Shown here: positions 54,936 through 63,579 of the stretch, one piece after another
Layout: the number at the start of each line of letters is the position of its first letter
Numbering within the stretch: the stretch's first letter is position 1
Source: Pseudomonas sp. UFMG81
GTDB taxonomy: Bacteria; Pseudomonadota; Gammaproteobacteria; Pseudomonadales; Pseudomonadaceae
Length of the DNA stretch: 64,000 nt
Direction of reading: 5' to 3'
NCBI RefSeq assembly: GCF_015354575.1
Contig: NZ_JACAFQ010000005.1
Location: forward strand, 153,437-217,436
Notes under the pieces: model-generated
The model's input: the letters and a program-made list of their open reading frames with translations, nothing else
Databases searched by the model: none
Told to the model about the DNA's origin: nothing
Program-made: the position numbers and the translations under genes

Positions 54936-55295
54936 GCCGTGGGGCCTCTGACCCGTGACGCTTCGTTGATGGCGCGGTGACGGACGCCGTAAAAACGATT
55001 CAGCCGCACGCATACTACGCTGATTTCGCTTCAGGGGCGGCCACAGGAAAACTCTGCGAAACAGTCTGACAACATTGTCCGACGTTTTTGCACAGCATCC
55101 TGCATTAAAAGCGACCTTTTCCTACGAGCGGGCAGTATATAGACCATCACAGCCAGCGACGACCGCGCATTCATGAATATCTGTATGGATTTTGTACCCT
55201 ATGAGCGCGGCTCGGCAATTTGTTATCTTCGCTGCCTACCCAATCCAGAAGCCGCATGCCAAGCGGCCTGCAGACCTACAAGAGAAACCGCAGCG
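54936..55295. other. 360-base gap with a dyad symmetry, no gene
   Basis: Divergent spacer between the thioesterase and transporter genes. It holds a near-perfect palindrome (55064-55083) and A+T-rich stretches. The transporter frame is open back to 55173 but that part shows no family similarity. Confidence 0.6.
55064..55083. promoter_or_regulatory. Operator-like palindrome upstream of the MHS transporter
   Basis: GTCTGACAA-CA-TTGTCCGAC: 9-2-9 dyad with one mismatch. Looks like a GntR- or TetR-type site; no regulator gene is adjacent. Confidence 0.5.
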
Positions 55296-56585
55296 ATGAC
55301 CTCCGTGCAGAGCAGTATCGAGCAGCCGTCCCGGCCGCTGTCCCGCAGTGACTACAAGACCCTCTCGCTGTCGGCCCTGGGTGGTGCCCTGGAGTTCTAC
55401 GACTTCATCATCTTCGTGTTCTTCGCCACGGTGGTGGGCAAGCTGTTCTTCCCCGCCGACATGCCCGAATGGCTGCGCCTGATGCAGACCTTCGGCATCT
55501 TCGCCGCCGGCTACCTGGCGCGCCCGCTCGGCGGCATCATCATGGCCCACTTCGGTGACCTGCTCGGGCGCAAGAAGATGTTCACCCTGAGCATCTTCAT
55601 GATGGCGGTGCCCACCCTGATCATGGGCCTGTTGCCGACCTATGCGCAGATCGGCCTGTGGGCGCCGATCCTGCTGCTGTTGATGCGCGTCATCCAAGGG
55701 GCGGCCATCGGCGGCGAGGTGCCGGGGGCCTGGGTGTTCGTCTCCGAGCACGTGCCGGCGCGCAATACCGGCTACGCCTGCGGCACCCTGACGGCTGGCT
55801 TGACCTCGGGCATCCTGCTTGGCTCGCTGGTGGCGACGCTGATCAATACGATCTACAGCCCGGAAGAAGTGGCGGACTACGCCTGGCGCATCCCGTTCCT
55901 GCTGGGGGGTGTGTTCGGCTTCTTCGCGGTCTACCTGCGTCGCTGGCTGCATGAAACCCCGGTGTTCGCCGAGATGCAGGCGCGCAAGGCCCTGGCCGAG
56001 GAGCTGCCGCTGCGCGCGGTGCTGCGCGACCACCGTGGCGCGATCATCCTGTCGATGCTGCTGACCTGGCTGCTGTCGGCCGGCATCGTGGTGATCATCC
56101 TGATGACCCCGGCCTTGTTGCAGAGCCTTTACCACGTCAGCCCCACCGATTCGCTCAAGGCCAACAGCCTGGCCATCGTGCTGCTCAGCCTGGGCTGCAT
56201 CGGCGCAGGCCGCCTGGCCGACCGCTTCGGTGCCGGGCGGGTGTTCATTGTCGGTAGCCTGGCGCTGCTGGCCTCGTCCTGGGCCTTCTACCACAGCCTG
56301 CCGACCCGGCCGGACCTGCTGTTCCCGTTGTATGCGCTGACCGGGCTGTGCGTGGGTATCGTCGGTGCGGTGCCCTACGTGATGGTCAAGGCGTTCCCGC
56401 CGGTGGTGCGCTTCAGTGGGCTGTCGTTCTCCTACAACCTGGCCTACGCGATCTTCGGCGGGCTGACACCGATGGTGGTGACCGCGCTGCTGAAATTCAG
56501 CCCCATGGCGCCGGCCTACTATGTGGCGTGCTTGTGTGCAGTTGGATTGCTGGTGGGGTTGTATCTACTGGCGAAGAAGCGCTGA
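55296..56585 (+). CDS. MFS transporter, metabolite:H+ symporter (MHS) family
   Basis: 429-residue, 12-helix inner-membrane transporter. The MHS/ProP pattern is seen in GGALEFYDFIIFVFFATVVGK at helix 1 and in the loop 2-3 motif GDLLGRKKMF; RVIQGAAIGGEVPGAWVFVSEH is the helix 5 motif of the family. Relatives import organic acids such as citrate, shikimate or alpha-ketoglutarate and osmolytes; substrate not assignable. ATG 55296 (MTSVQSS) is chosen over ATG 55173. Confidence 0.9.
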   Translation: MTSVQSSIEQPSRPLSRSDYKTLSLSALGGALEFYDFIIFVFFATVVGKLFFPADMPEWLRLMQTFGIFAAGYLARPLGGIIMAHFGDLLGRKKMFTLSIFMMAVPTLIMGLLPTYAQIGLWAPILLLLMRVIQGAAIGGEVPGAWVFVSEHVPARNTGYACGTLTAGLTSGILLGSLVATLINTIYSPEEVADYAWRIPFLLGGVFGFFAVYLRRWLHETPVFAEMQARKALAEELPLRAVLRDHRGAIILSMLLTWLLSAGIVVIILMTPALLQSLYHVSPTDSLKANSLAIVLLSLGCIGAGRLADRFGAGRVFIVGSLALLASSWAFYHSLPTRPDLLFPLYALTGLCVGIVGAVPYVMVKAFPPVVRFSGLSFSYNLAYAIFGGLTPMVVTALLKFSPMAPAYYVACLCAVGLLVGLYLLAKKR

Positions 56586-56632
56586 CTCAATGGGTTGAAG
56601 AGGTCCTGTCTACAGCAGGGCCTCCTTGAACG

Positions 56633-57061
56633 CTATTTGCGCTCAACAAGCAGATAGATCGTCCATAGGGTTATGACGGGGGTTGCGAATAAAAAGGTAG
56701 AGGGGACTGGATTTTGAGCGAACATTCCTAGCGCCCCAAAGAAAGCGAGCAGGTCGAGAGGGCAATTCGAAATGAGCAGGACGCCCAGTCTGAGGGCTCC
56801 GCTTTTACGTTTGGCGAGTACCCATGTCGTAATGTTTCCCCCCAGACAGACCGCCAGCGGTATGAAAAACACTGTTACAACCAGGCCATAAGCAGCTGCC
56901 CCCGTTGGATCATAGTTGGTACCGATAAATAGAATCAGGCCAAGCGTCGTCATCAATGGTGCAGCGAGGGTACGTACCAGAACCCGCATCCAGGTTACTT
57001 TCAGCCTTTCGACCGATCGCGGCGGTGTTTTCGGTTCTCTGGTCATTGAATCCATAGTCAT
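56633..57061 (-). CDS. Unknown integral membrane protein
   Basis: 142 residues with about four hydrophobic segments (25-47, 55-77, 88-110, 117-138) and charged N-terminus; no known family is recognised. G+C is visibly lower than in all neighbours and no Shine-Dalgarno is evident at the first ATG, nor at the in-frame ATGs at 57055 and 57046. Lies between the MFS gene and the pst operon; possibly acquired. A real gene is likely from its consistent membrane topology, but expression is uncertain. Confidence 0.65.
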   Translation of the reverse strand: MTMDSMTREPKTPPRSVERLKVTWMRVLVRTLAAPLMTTLGLILFIGTNYDPTGAAAYGLVVTVFFIPLAVCLGGNITTWVLAKRKSGALRLGVLLISNCPLDLLAFFGALGMFAQNPVPSTFLFATPVITLWTIYLLVERK

Positions 57062-57239
57062 GTGGGGCGGATCTTGAGGAAAGGGAAGAAATCATAGGCT
57101 TGATTGATCTAGGAAATTCCTGGTAGAGCCGTAGGGCATTTCCTGCGTGCCTATAGGATTTCGGCATGAATTGGCTTTTCAGGTTCGCTATGCCCGCAAG
57201 CCCAGCGGTGCTGTGATCCGCTCTCTCGAAACATCTTGA

Positions 57240-57272
57240 AAAGGCCATCCCGGGATACCGGTGATGGCCTTT
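57240..57272. terminator. Strong hairpin upstream of the pstS Pho box
   Basis: AAAGGCCATC (57240-57249) and GATGGCCTTT (57263-57272) with inner CCGG/CCGG pairs around a GATA loop. It looks like an intrinsic terminator, yet no gene on either strand ends nearby. Confidence 0.65.
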
Positions 57273-57279
57273 CATCCAA

Positions 57280-57308
57280 TTGTCATATTCGAGTCATAGA
57301 GTGTTCAT
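57280..57308 (+). promoter_or_regulatory. Pho box of pstS with three direct repeats
   Basis: TTGTCAT (57280), GAGTCAT (57291) and TGTTCAT (57302), each 7 bases with 4-base spacers, an 11-base period. PhoB sites are tandem 11-base repeats of this kind. Confidence 0.85.
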
Positions 57309-57373
57309 ACGGCCTGCGGATACTTGGGCCCGTTCCATCACAACCCCTACGATATTCCTGCTAGGAGCAAGGC

Positions 57374-58372
57374 ATGAAACTGAAGCGTTTGATGGCGGCC
57401 CTGACCTTTGCCGCCGCTGGCGTTGCAACCGCCAATGCGGTCGCCGCTGTCGATCCTGCAATCCCGACCTACACCAAGACCACCGGTGTATCGGGCAACC
57501 TCTCCAGCGTTGGTTCCGACACCCTCGCGAACCTGATGACCCTGTGGGCCGAGGCCTACAAGAAGGAATATCCGAACGTAAACATCCAGATCCAGGCCGC
57601 CGGCTCCTCCACCGCGCCGCCCGCCCTGACCGAAGGCACCGCCAACCTGGGCCCGATGAGCCGCAAGATGAAGGACGTCGAGCTGCAGGCCTTCGAGCAG
57701 AAGTACGGCTACAAGCCAACCGCCATCCCGGTGGCCGTCGACGCCCTGGCCGTGTTCGTGCACAAGGACAACCCGATCAAGGGCCTGACCATGGCGCAAG
57801 TCGACGCCATCTTCTCCTCCACCCGCCTGTGCGGTGGCAAGGCTGACGTCAAGACCTGGGGTGACCTCGGTGTGACCGGCGACCTGGCCAACAAGCCAAT
57901 CCAGCTGTTCGGCCGTAACTCGGTATCGGGCACCTACGGCTACTTCAAGGAAGAAGCCCTGTGCAAAGGCGACTTCAAGCCTAACGTCAACGAACAGCCT
58001 GGCTCGGCTTCGGTCGTGCAGTCGATCAGCTCCTCGCTGAACGGCATCGGCTACTCGGGCATCGGCTACAAGACCGCCAGCGTCAAGACCGTGGCCCTGG
58101 CCAAGAAAGAAGGCGGTGCTTTCGTCGAAGATAACGAAGCCAACGCCCTGAACGGCACCTACCCGCTGTCGCGCTTCCTCTACGTCTACGTCAACAAGGC
58201 GCCGAACAAGCCTCTGGCCCCGCTGGAAGCCGAGTTCGTCAAGCTGGTGCTGTCGCAGGCTGGCCAGCAGGTCGTGGTGAAGGATGGCTACATCCCACTG
58301 CCGGCCAAAGTGGTCGACAAGACCCTGGCTGACCTGGGCCTGTCCCACGCCGGTAACGTTGCAAAGAAGTAA
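57374..58372 (+). CDS. pstS: Phosphate-binding protein PstS
   Basis: 332-residue periplasmic phosphate-binding protein of the high-affinity Pst ABC transporter. Signal peptide ends near ANAVAA (about residue 24). Phosphate ligands lie in [11 protein letters not shown] and [27 protein letters not shown] and [14 protein letters not shown] follow. AGGAGCAAGGC precedes ATG 57374. A hairpin (58386-58408) and a second Pho box separate it from pstC, so the binding protein can be made in excess. Confidence 0.96.
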   Translation: MKLKRLMAALTFAAAGVATANAVAAVDPAIPTYTKTTGVSGNLSSVGSDTLANLMTLWAEAYKKEYPNVNIQIQAAGSSTAPPALTEGTANLGPMSRKMKDVELQAFEQKYGYKPTAIPVAVDALAVFVHKDNPIKGLTMAQVDAIFSSTRLCGGKADVKTWGDLGVTGDLANKPIQLFGRNSVSGTYGYFKEEALCKGDFKPNVNEQPGSASVVQSISSSLNGIGYSGIGYKTASVKTVALAKKEGGAFVEDNEANALNGTYPLSRFLYVYVNKAPNKPLAPLEAEFVKLVLSQAGQQVVVKDGYIPLPAKVVDKTLADLGLSHAGNVAKK

Positions 58373-58385
58373 GTAATTGAGGATG

Positions 58386-58408
58386 AGGCCGGTGCTGATG
58401 CCCGGCCT
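58386..58408 (+). terminator. Hairpin between pstS and pstC
   Basis: AGGCCGG (58386-58392) pairs with CCGGCCT (58402-58408); only a short T stretch. Probably a partial terminator or mRNA end protecting pstS. Confidence 0.55.
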
Positions 58409-58472
58409 TGTCCGCGAATTCCTCAGTCCGAAGCCAGGGTTCCTGCGCGGCGGGCTTTCTTGCGTCACTGCA

Positions 58473-58490
58473 TTGTCATGTTTTTGTCAT
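58473..58490 (+). promoter_or_regulatory. Pho box upstream of pstC
   Basis: TTGTCAT-GTTT-TTGTCAT: two identical 7-base repeats with a 4-base spacer, an excellent PhoB site 22 bases before the pstC start codon. Confidence 0.88.
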
Positions 58491-58512
58491 ACGGGACCGC
58501 TAGGGTGTGCGC

Positions 58513-60801
58513 ATGAATGATCTGGCCAACTCCACCATGACCCAAAATTCCCCGCCGGTGCGCATTGATTTCAATACGCCCGAGCTGCAACGCAAGCGCC
58601 GCATGCGCGCCCTCAAGGACCGCCTGACCCGCTGGTACGTCCTGGTGGGCGGGCTGGCCGTGCTCGCTGCCATTACGCTGATCTTCTTCTACCTGGCCTA
58701 CGTGGTGCTGCCGCTGTTCCAGGGCGCCGAACTGACCAGCAAGAAGGCGCTGGAGCCGACCTGGCTGCAGCAGGACGCCGGCAAACCGCTGATGATCGCC
58801 CTCGAGGAGCAGAACCTCGTGGGCATGCGCGTGTCCGACAAGGGCCAGGCGCTGTTCTTCGACACCAAGACCGGTAATGAACTCAAGCGCGTCGACCTGC
58901 CGCTGCCTGCGGGCACCCAGGTCAGCTCGATCAGCACCGACCAGCCGGGCAGCCCGCTGGTGGTGGTAGGCCTGTCCAACGGCCAGGCGCTGGTGTTCCA
59001 CCACACCTACAAGATCACCTACCCGGACAACAAGAAGACCATCGAGGCGGGCATCGACTACCCCTATGGTCAGGACCTGTTCACCCTGGACGACCAGGGC
59101 CGTGCGCTGGAGCACGTGAGCGTCAACGTCAATGGCGACACCCTGCTGCTGGCCGGCTCCACCGGCGCGCACCTGCAAGTGATCGAGCTGTCGCGCACCG
59201 AGAACATGATGACCGACGAGGTCACCGTCGAGCAGAACCGCATCGAGCTGCCGCAGATGACCGAGACGGTGAAGAACATCTTCATCGACCCGCGCCAGCA
59301 GTGGCTGTACGTGGTCAACGGCCGCGCCACCGCCGACGTGTTCAGCCTGCGCGACAAGAGCCTCAACGGCCGCTACAAGCTGCTCGAGGACGGTAACGCC
59401 GAAATCACCGCCAGCGGCCAGCTGGTCGGTGGTATCTCGCTGATCTTCGGCGACTCCAAGGGTGGCCTGAGCCAGTGGTTCATGGCCCGCGACCCGGATG
59501 GCGAGTCGCGCTTCAAGCTGATCCGCAGCTTCCAGCTGGGCAACGCGCCGGTCGTGCAGATCGACGCCGAAGAGCGCCGCAAGGGCTTCATCGCCCTGGA
59601 CAGCGCCGGCAAGCTGGGTGTGTTCCACAGCACTGCACACCGCACCCTGCTGGTCGAGCCGGTCGCCGACGGCGCTGGCGTGCTGGCCCTGTCGCCGCGC
59701 GCCAACCGCATCATCATCGAGGAAGGCGGCAAGCTGCTGCCGCTGAGCCTGCGCAACCCGCACCCGGAGGTTTCCTTCAGCGCGCTGTGGGGCAAGGTCT
59801 GGTACGAGAACTACGACGAGCCTAAATACGTCTGGCAATCGACCGCCTCGAACACCGACTTCGAGCCCAAGCTGAGCCTGTCGCCGCTGACCTTCGGTAC
59901 GCTCAAGGCCGCGTTCTACGCGATGATCCTGGCTGCTCCGCTGGCCATTGCCGCCGCGATCTACACCGCCTACTTCATGGCCCCGGGCATGCGCCGCAAG
60001 GTCAAGCCGGTGATCGAGCTGATGGAAGCGATGCCGACGGTGATCCTCGGCTTCTTCGCCGGCCTGTTCCTCGCGCCGTATCTCGAAGGCCACCTGCCGG
60101 GTGTGTTCAGCCTGCTGCTGATCCTGCCGGTGGGCATCCTGGTCGCCGGTTTCGCCTGGAGCCGCCTGCCAGAGTCGATCCGCCTGCGCATCCCGGACGG
60201 TTGGGAAGCGGCGATCCTGATCCCGATCATCCTCGCCATCGGCTGGTTCGCGCTGTACATGAGCCCGTTCATGGAGAGCTGGTTCTTCGGCGGCGACATG
60301 CGCCTGTGGATCACCAACGACCTGGGGATCACCTACGACCAGCGCAACGCCCTGGTAGTCGGTATCGCCATGGGCTTCGCGGTCATCCCGAACATCTACT
60401 CCATCGCCGAAGACGCCGTGTTCAGCGTGCCGCGCAGCCTCACCCTGGGCTCGCTGGCCCTGGGTGCCACGCCCTGGCAGACCCTGACCCGCGTGGTCAT
60501 CCTCACCGCCAGCCCGGGTATCTTCTCGGCGCTGATGATCGGCATGGGCCGTGCGGTGGGCGAGACCATGATCGTGCTCATGGCCACCGGCAACACCCCG
60601 GTGATGGAGCTGAACCTGTTCGAGGGCATGCGCACCCTGGCCGCCAACGTGGCCGTGGAAATGCCTGAATCGGAAGTCGGAGGCAGCCACTACCGTGTGC
60701 TGTTCCTCGCCGCCCTCGTGCTGCTGATGTTCACCTTCGTGATGAACACCCTGGCCGAGCTGATTCGCCAGCGCCTGCGCAAGAAATACTCGTCGCTTTG
60801 A
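58513..60801 (+). CDS. pstC: Phosphate ABC transporter permease PstC, long form
   Basis: 762-residue inner-membrane permease, more than twice the length of E. coli PstC (319). After the first transmembrane helix (about 37-62) comes a periplasmic domain of about 380 residues, rich in beta-strands and repeated V-V-G-L / L-L-L-A-G like units suggestive of a beta-propeller; the permease proper begins near residue 455 (LSPLTFGTLKAAFYAMILAAPLAIA) with EMEAMPTVILGF-like and the EAA loop GSLALGATPWQTLTRVVILTASPG. The long form is usual in Pseudomonas. ATG 58513 is used. Confidence 0.94.
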   Translation: MNDLANSTMTQNSPPVRIDFNTPELQRKRRMRALKDRLTRWYVLVGGLAVLAAITLIFFYLAYVVLPLFQGAELTSKKALEPTWLQQDAGKPLMIALEEQNLVGMRVSDKGQALFFDTKTGNELKRVDLPLPAGTQVSSISTDQPGSPLVVVGLSNGQALVFHHTYKITYPDNKKTIEAGIDYPYGQDLFTLDDQGRALEHVSVNVNGDTLLLAGSTGAHLQVIELSRTENMMTDEVTVEQNRIELPQMTETVKNIFIDPRQQWLYVVNGRATADVFSLRDKSLNGRYKLLEDGNAEITASGQLVGGISLIFGDSKGGLSQWFMARDPDGESRFKLIRSFQLGNAPVVQIDAEERRKGFIALDSAGKLGVFHSTAHRTLLVEPVADGAGVLALSPRANRIIIEEGGKLLPLSLRNPHPEVSFSALWGKVWYENYDEPKYVWQSTASNTDFEPKLSLSPLTFGTLKAAFYAMILAAPLAIAAAIYTAYFMAPGMRRKVKPVIELMEAMPTVILGFFAGLFLAPYLEGHLPGVFSLLLILPVGILVAGFAWSRLPESIRLRIPDGWEAAILIPIILAIGWFALYMSPFMESWFFGGDMRLWITNDLGITYDQRNALVVGIAMGFAVIPNIYSIAEDAVFSVPRSLTLGSLALGATPWQTLTRVVILTASPGIFSALMIGMGRAVGETMIVLMATGNTPVMELNLFEGMRTLAANVAVEMPESEVGGSHYRVLFLAALVLLMFTFVMNTLAELIRQRLRKKYSSL

Positions 60802-60818
60802 TAGAAAGGTAGAGATCC

Positions 60819-62489
60819 GTGAAAAAGGATTCCCTCAAAGGCTGGTTCAAGAGCGGCGCCCCTGGCGTCTGGATCAGCGGTGGCGCGGTGGCCATGGCGG
60901 TCATCATGACCGTCGGCCTGCTGGCCGTGATCGCCGTGCGCGGCCTGGGCCACTTCTGGCCCGCCGACCTGGTGCAGGCCACCTACAAGGTGCCCGGCCA
61001 GGCTGATCACATCGTCATCGGTGAAGTGGTACAGAAGGAAGAAGTGCCCCGCGAACGCCTCAAGGGTGCCGGCCTGCCGGTACCCGACCAGGGTCCGGAG
61101 TTCATGACCCGCGAGCTGATCAAGGTGGGTAACCGCGACCTCAACGGCAGCGACTTCACCTGGGTGGTCGGCGAGTGGCTGGTCGACCAGCAGAAACCCG
61201 CCGACCTGATCGCCCTGGAACGCCGCGAGTGGGGCAACTTCTACGGCTACCTGGTCAGCGTCAAGGAAGAAGGCCGCGTGGTTGCCCAAGGCCCGGAAGC
61301 CTGGAACGAGCTGCAGGCCCGCCTCAAGCGCGCCAGCGCGCTCAACGACCAGCTGGTCAAGCTCGAGAAGAAGGACATCGGTGCCATCAACCATGGCCTG
61401 GAGCGCCTGCGCCTGCACAGCCGCAAGCTGGAACTGGACGGCAAGCTCGACGCCGCCGCCCAGGCCGACATGGACGCCGAGCGCGCCGAGCTGAACAACC
61501 GCTACAAGGCCATCGAAGAGCGCCTGAACGGCCTGCACCAGGAGTTCGCCCGCGACAGCCTGGTGGCCCGCGACGGCAACGGCCGCGAAGTGGAGATCAA
61601 CCTGAGCAAGGTGGTCCACGCGATCCAGCCGAACGCCATGTCCGGCATGACCAAGATGGGCGCGTACTTCGCCAAGGTGTGGGAGTTCCTCAGCGACGAC
61701 CCGCGTGAAGCCAACACCGAGGGCGGTATCTTCCCGGCGATCTTCGGCACCGTGATGATGACCCTGATCATGGCGGTGATCGTCACCCCGTTCGGCGTGC
61801 TGGCGGCTGTATACCTGCGCGAATACGCAAAGCAAGGCCCGGTGACCCGCCTGATCCGTATCGCGGTGAACAACCTGGCCGGTGTCCCGGCGATCGTCTA
61901 CGGCGTGTTCGGCCTGGGCTTCTTCGTCTACGTGCTGGGTGGTTCGATCGACCGGCTGTTCTTCCCCGAGTCGCTGCCGGCACCCACGCTGGGGACCCCC
62001 GGCCTGCTGTGGGCCTCGCTGACCCTGGCGCTGCTGGCGGTGCCGGTGGTGATCGTGGCCACCGAGGAAGGCCTGGCGCGTATCCCGCGCACCGTGCGTG
62101 AGGGCTCGCTGGCCCTGGGTGCGACCAAGGCCGAGACCCTGTGGAAGATCGTCCTGCCGATGGCCAGCCCGGCCATGATGACCGGCATGATCCTCGCCGT
62201 GGCCCGCGCCGCCGGCGAAGTGGCCCCGCTGATGCTGGTGGGTGTGGTGAAGCTGGCGCCGTCGCTGCCGGTGGACGGCAATTACCCGTACCTGCACCTG
62301 GACCAGAAGATCATGCACCTGGGCTTCCACATCTACGACGTCGGCTTCCAGAGCCCCAACGTCGAGGCCGCGCGGCCGCTGGTGTACGCCACCGCGCTGC
62401 TGCTGGTACTGGTGATCGCCACCCTCAACCTCTCGGCGGTGTGGATCCGTAACCACCTGCGCGAGAAGTACAAGGCCCTCGACCACTGA
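60819..62489 (+). CDS. pstA: Phosphate ABC transporter permease PstA, long form
   Basis: 556-residue permease, against 296 in E. coli. One N-terminal helix (about 21-44), then a roughly 250-residue extracytoplasmic insertion that contains a charged coiled coil (about 165-250), and the permease core from about 300 with TVMMTLIMAVIVTPFGVLAAVYLREYA and the EAA loop GSLALGATKAETLWKIVLPMASP. GTG start 60819 follows AGAAAGGTAGAGA. PstC's large domain may dock to this insertion (inference). Confidence 0.94.
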   Translation: MKKDSLKGWFKSGAPGVWISGGAVAMAVIMTVGLLAVIAVRGLGHFWPADLVQATYKVPGQADHIVIGEVVQKEEVPRERLKGAGLPVPDQGPEFMTRELIKVGNRDLNGSDFTWVVGEWLVDQQKPADLIALERREWGNFYGYLVSVKEEGRVVAQGPEAWNELQARLKRASALNDQLVKLEKKDIGAINHGLERLRLHSRKLELDGKLDAAAQADMDAERAELNNRYKAIEERLNGLHQEFARDSLVARDGNGREVEINLSKVVHAIQPNAMSGMTKMGAYFAKVWEFLSDDPREANTEGGIFPAIFGTVMMTLIMAVIVTPFGVLAAVYLREYAKQGPVTRLIRIAVNNLAGVPAIVYGVFGLGFFVYVLGGSIDRLFFPESLPAPTLGTPGLLWASLTLALLAVPVVIVATEEGLARIPRTVREGSLALGATKAETLWKIVLPMASPAMMTGMILAVARAAGEVAPLMLVGVVKLAPSLPVDGNYPYLHLDQKIMHLGFHIYDVGFQSPNVEAARPLVYATALLLVLVIATLNLSAVWIRNHLREKYKALDH

Positions 62490-62505
62490 TCCTGATTGCA
62501 AGCGT

Positions 62506-62526
62506 GCCGCCCGAACGCCGGGCGGC
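62506..62526 (+). terminator. Hairpin between pstA and pstB
   Basis: GCCGCCCG (62506-62513) pairs with CGGGCGGC (62519-62526); followed by CCTTTG. Too few T for a full terminator; likely an mRNA processing or partial stop element. Confidence 0.5.
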
Positions 62527-62561
62527 CCTTTGAAACGAATTGATAGCGTATGGAGTTGACC

Positions 62562-63395
62562 ATGCAGCATGAATCCCACGCCCACGGCATCGACATGTCG
62601 GCCCTGGGCCGCGACAAGCAGAGCCTGCGCCTGGCCGAAGAGACCGTGGCCATCGAAGTACCCGGTCTGTCCCTGTACTACGGCGACAAGCAGGCGCTGT
62701 TCGACGTCAGCATGAATATCCCCAAGCAGCGCGTGACCGCCTTCATCGGCCCGTCCGGTTGCGGCAAGTCCACGCTGCTGCGCACTTTCAACCGCATGAA
62801 CGACCTGGTGGACGGCTGCCGCGTCGAGGGTGCCATCAACCTCTACGGCAACGACATCTACCGCAAGGGCGAGGACGTGGCCGAGCTGCGCCGCCGCGTG
62901 GGCATGGTGTTCCAGAAGCCCAACCCGTTCCCCAAGACCATCTACGAGAACGTGGTCTACGGCCTGCGCATCCAGGGCATCAACAAGAAGCGCACCCTCG
63001 ATGAAGCCGTCGAGTGGGCACTCAAGGGCGCGGCCCTGTGGGACGAGGTCAAGGACCGCCTGCACGAGTCGGCGCTGGGCCTGTCCGGTGGTCAGCAGCA
63101 GCGTCTGGTGATCGCCCGCACCATCGCCGTGGAGCCAGAAGTGCTGCTGCTCGACGAACCGTGCTCGGCACTGGACCCGATCTCGACGCTGAAGGTCGAA
63201 GAGCTGATCTACGAACTGAAATCCAAGTACACCATCGTCATCGTTACCCACAACATGCAGCAGGCGGCCCGTGTTTCGGACTACACCGCGTTCATGTACA
63301 TGGGCAAACTGGTCGAATTCGGTGATACCGATACCCTGTTCACCAACCCGGCGAAGAAGCAGACCGAAGACTACATCACCGGTCGCTACGGCTAG
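62562..63395 (+). CDS. pstB: Phosphate ABC transporter ATPase PstB
   Basis: 277-residue ATP-binding subunit. Walker [11 protein letters not shown] loop FQKPNPFP, signature LSGGQQQR, Walker [14 protein letters not shown] and switch THNM. The N-terminus ([18 protein letters not shown]) is longer than in E. coli. ATG 62562 follows GGAG; an ATG at 62550 is less likely. Confidence 0.97.
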   Translation: MQHESHAHGIDMSALGRDKQSLRLAEETVAIEVPGLSLYYGDKQALFDVSMNIPKQRVTAFIGPSGCGKSTLLRTFNRMNDLVDGCRVEGAINLYGNDIYRKGEDVAELRRRVGMVFQKPNPFPKTIYENVVYGLRIQGINKKRTLDEAVEWALKGAALWDEVKDRLHESALGLSGGQQQRLVIARTIAVEPEVLLLDEPCSALDPISTLKVEELIYELKSKYTIVIVTHNMQQAARVSDYTAFMYMGKLVEFGDTDTLFTNPAKKQTEDYITGRYG

Positions 63396-63419
63396 TTGCT
63401 GACTGGGTTCAGGCGTCTC

Positions 63420-63504
63420 TGTGGGAGCGGGCTTGCCCGCGAAGCAGGCGCCGCGGTGGCTGGCACCGGCTGCGCCGGTGTTCGCGGGCAAGCCCGCTCC
63501 CACA
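63420..63504. repeat. REP pair between pstB and phoU
   Basis: TGTGGGAGCGGGCTTGCCCGCGAA-type element in two inverted copies (outer bases 63420 and 63504). An uncommon place for a REP, within an operon; may set a lower level of phoU. Confidence 0.85.
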
Positions 63505-63579
63505 GGACCAGACAACGCCAGTAAGCCAGGGAACGACACGAACGACTTGAAGCTTGCAGCTTCTTCGCGGAGCGAAACG

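Larger units (their letters stand above)
57062..57373. other. 312-base gap upstream of pstS with a hairpin and Pho box
   Basis: Divergent spacer between the unknown membrane gene and pstS. It contains a strong hairpin (57240-57272), a Pho box (57280-57308) and an A+T-rich part near 57100 with the dyad TAGGAAATTCCTG. No gene is seen. Confidence 0.7.

Noticed and set aside
57374..58372. DING-type secreted phosphatase/binding protein instead of PstS
   Set aside because: The mature N-terminus is not DINGGG and the gene heads a complete pst operon.
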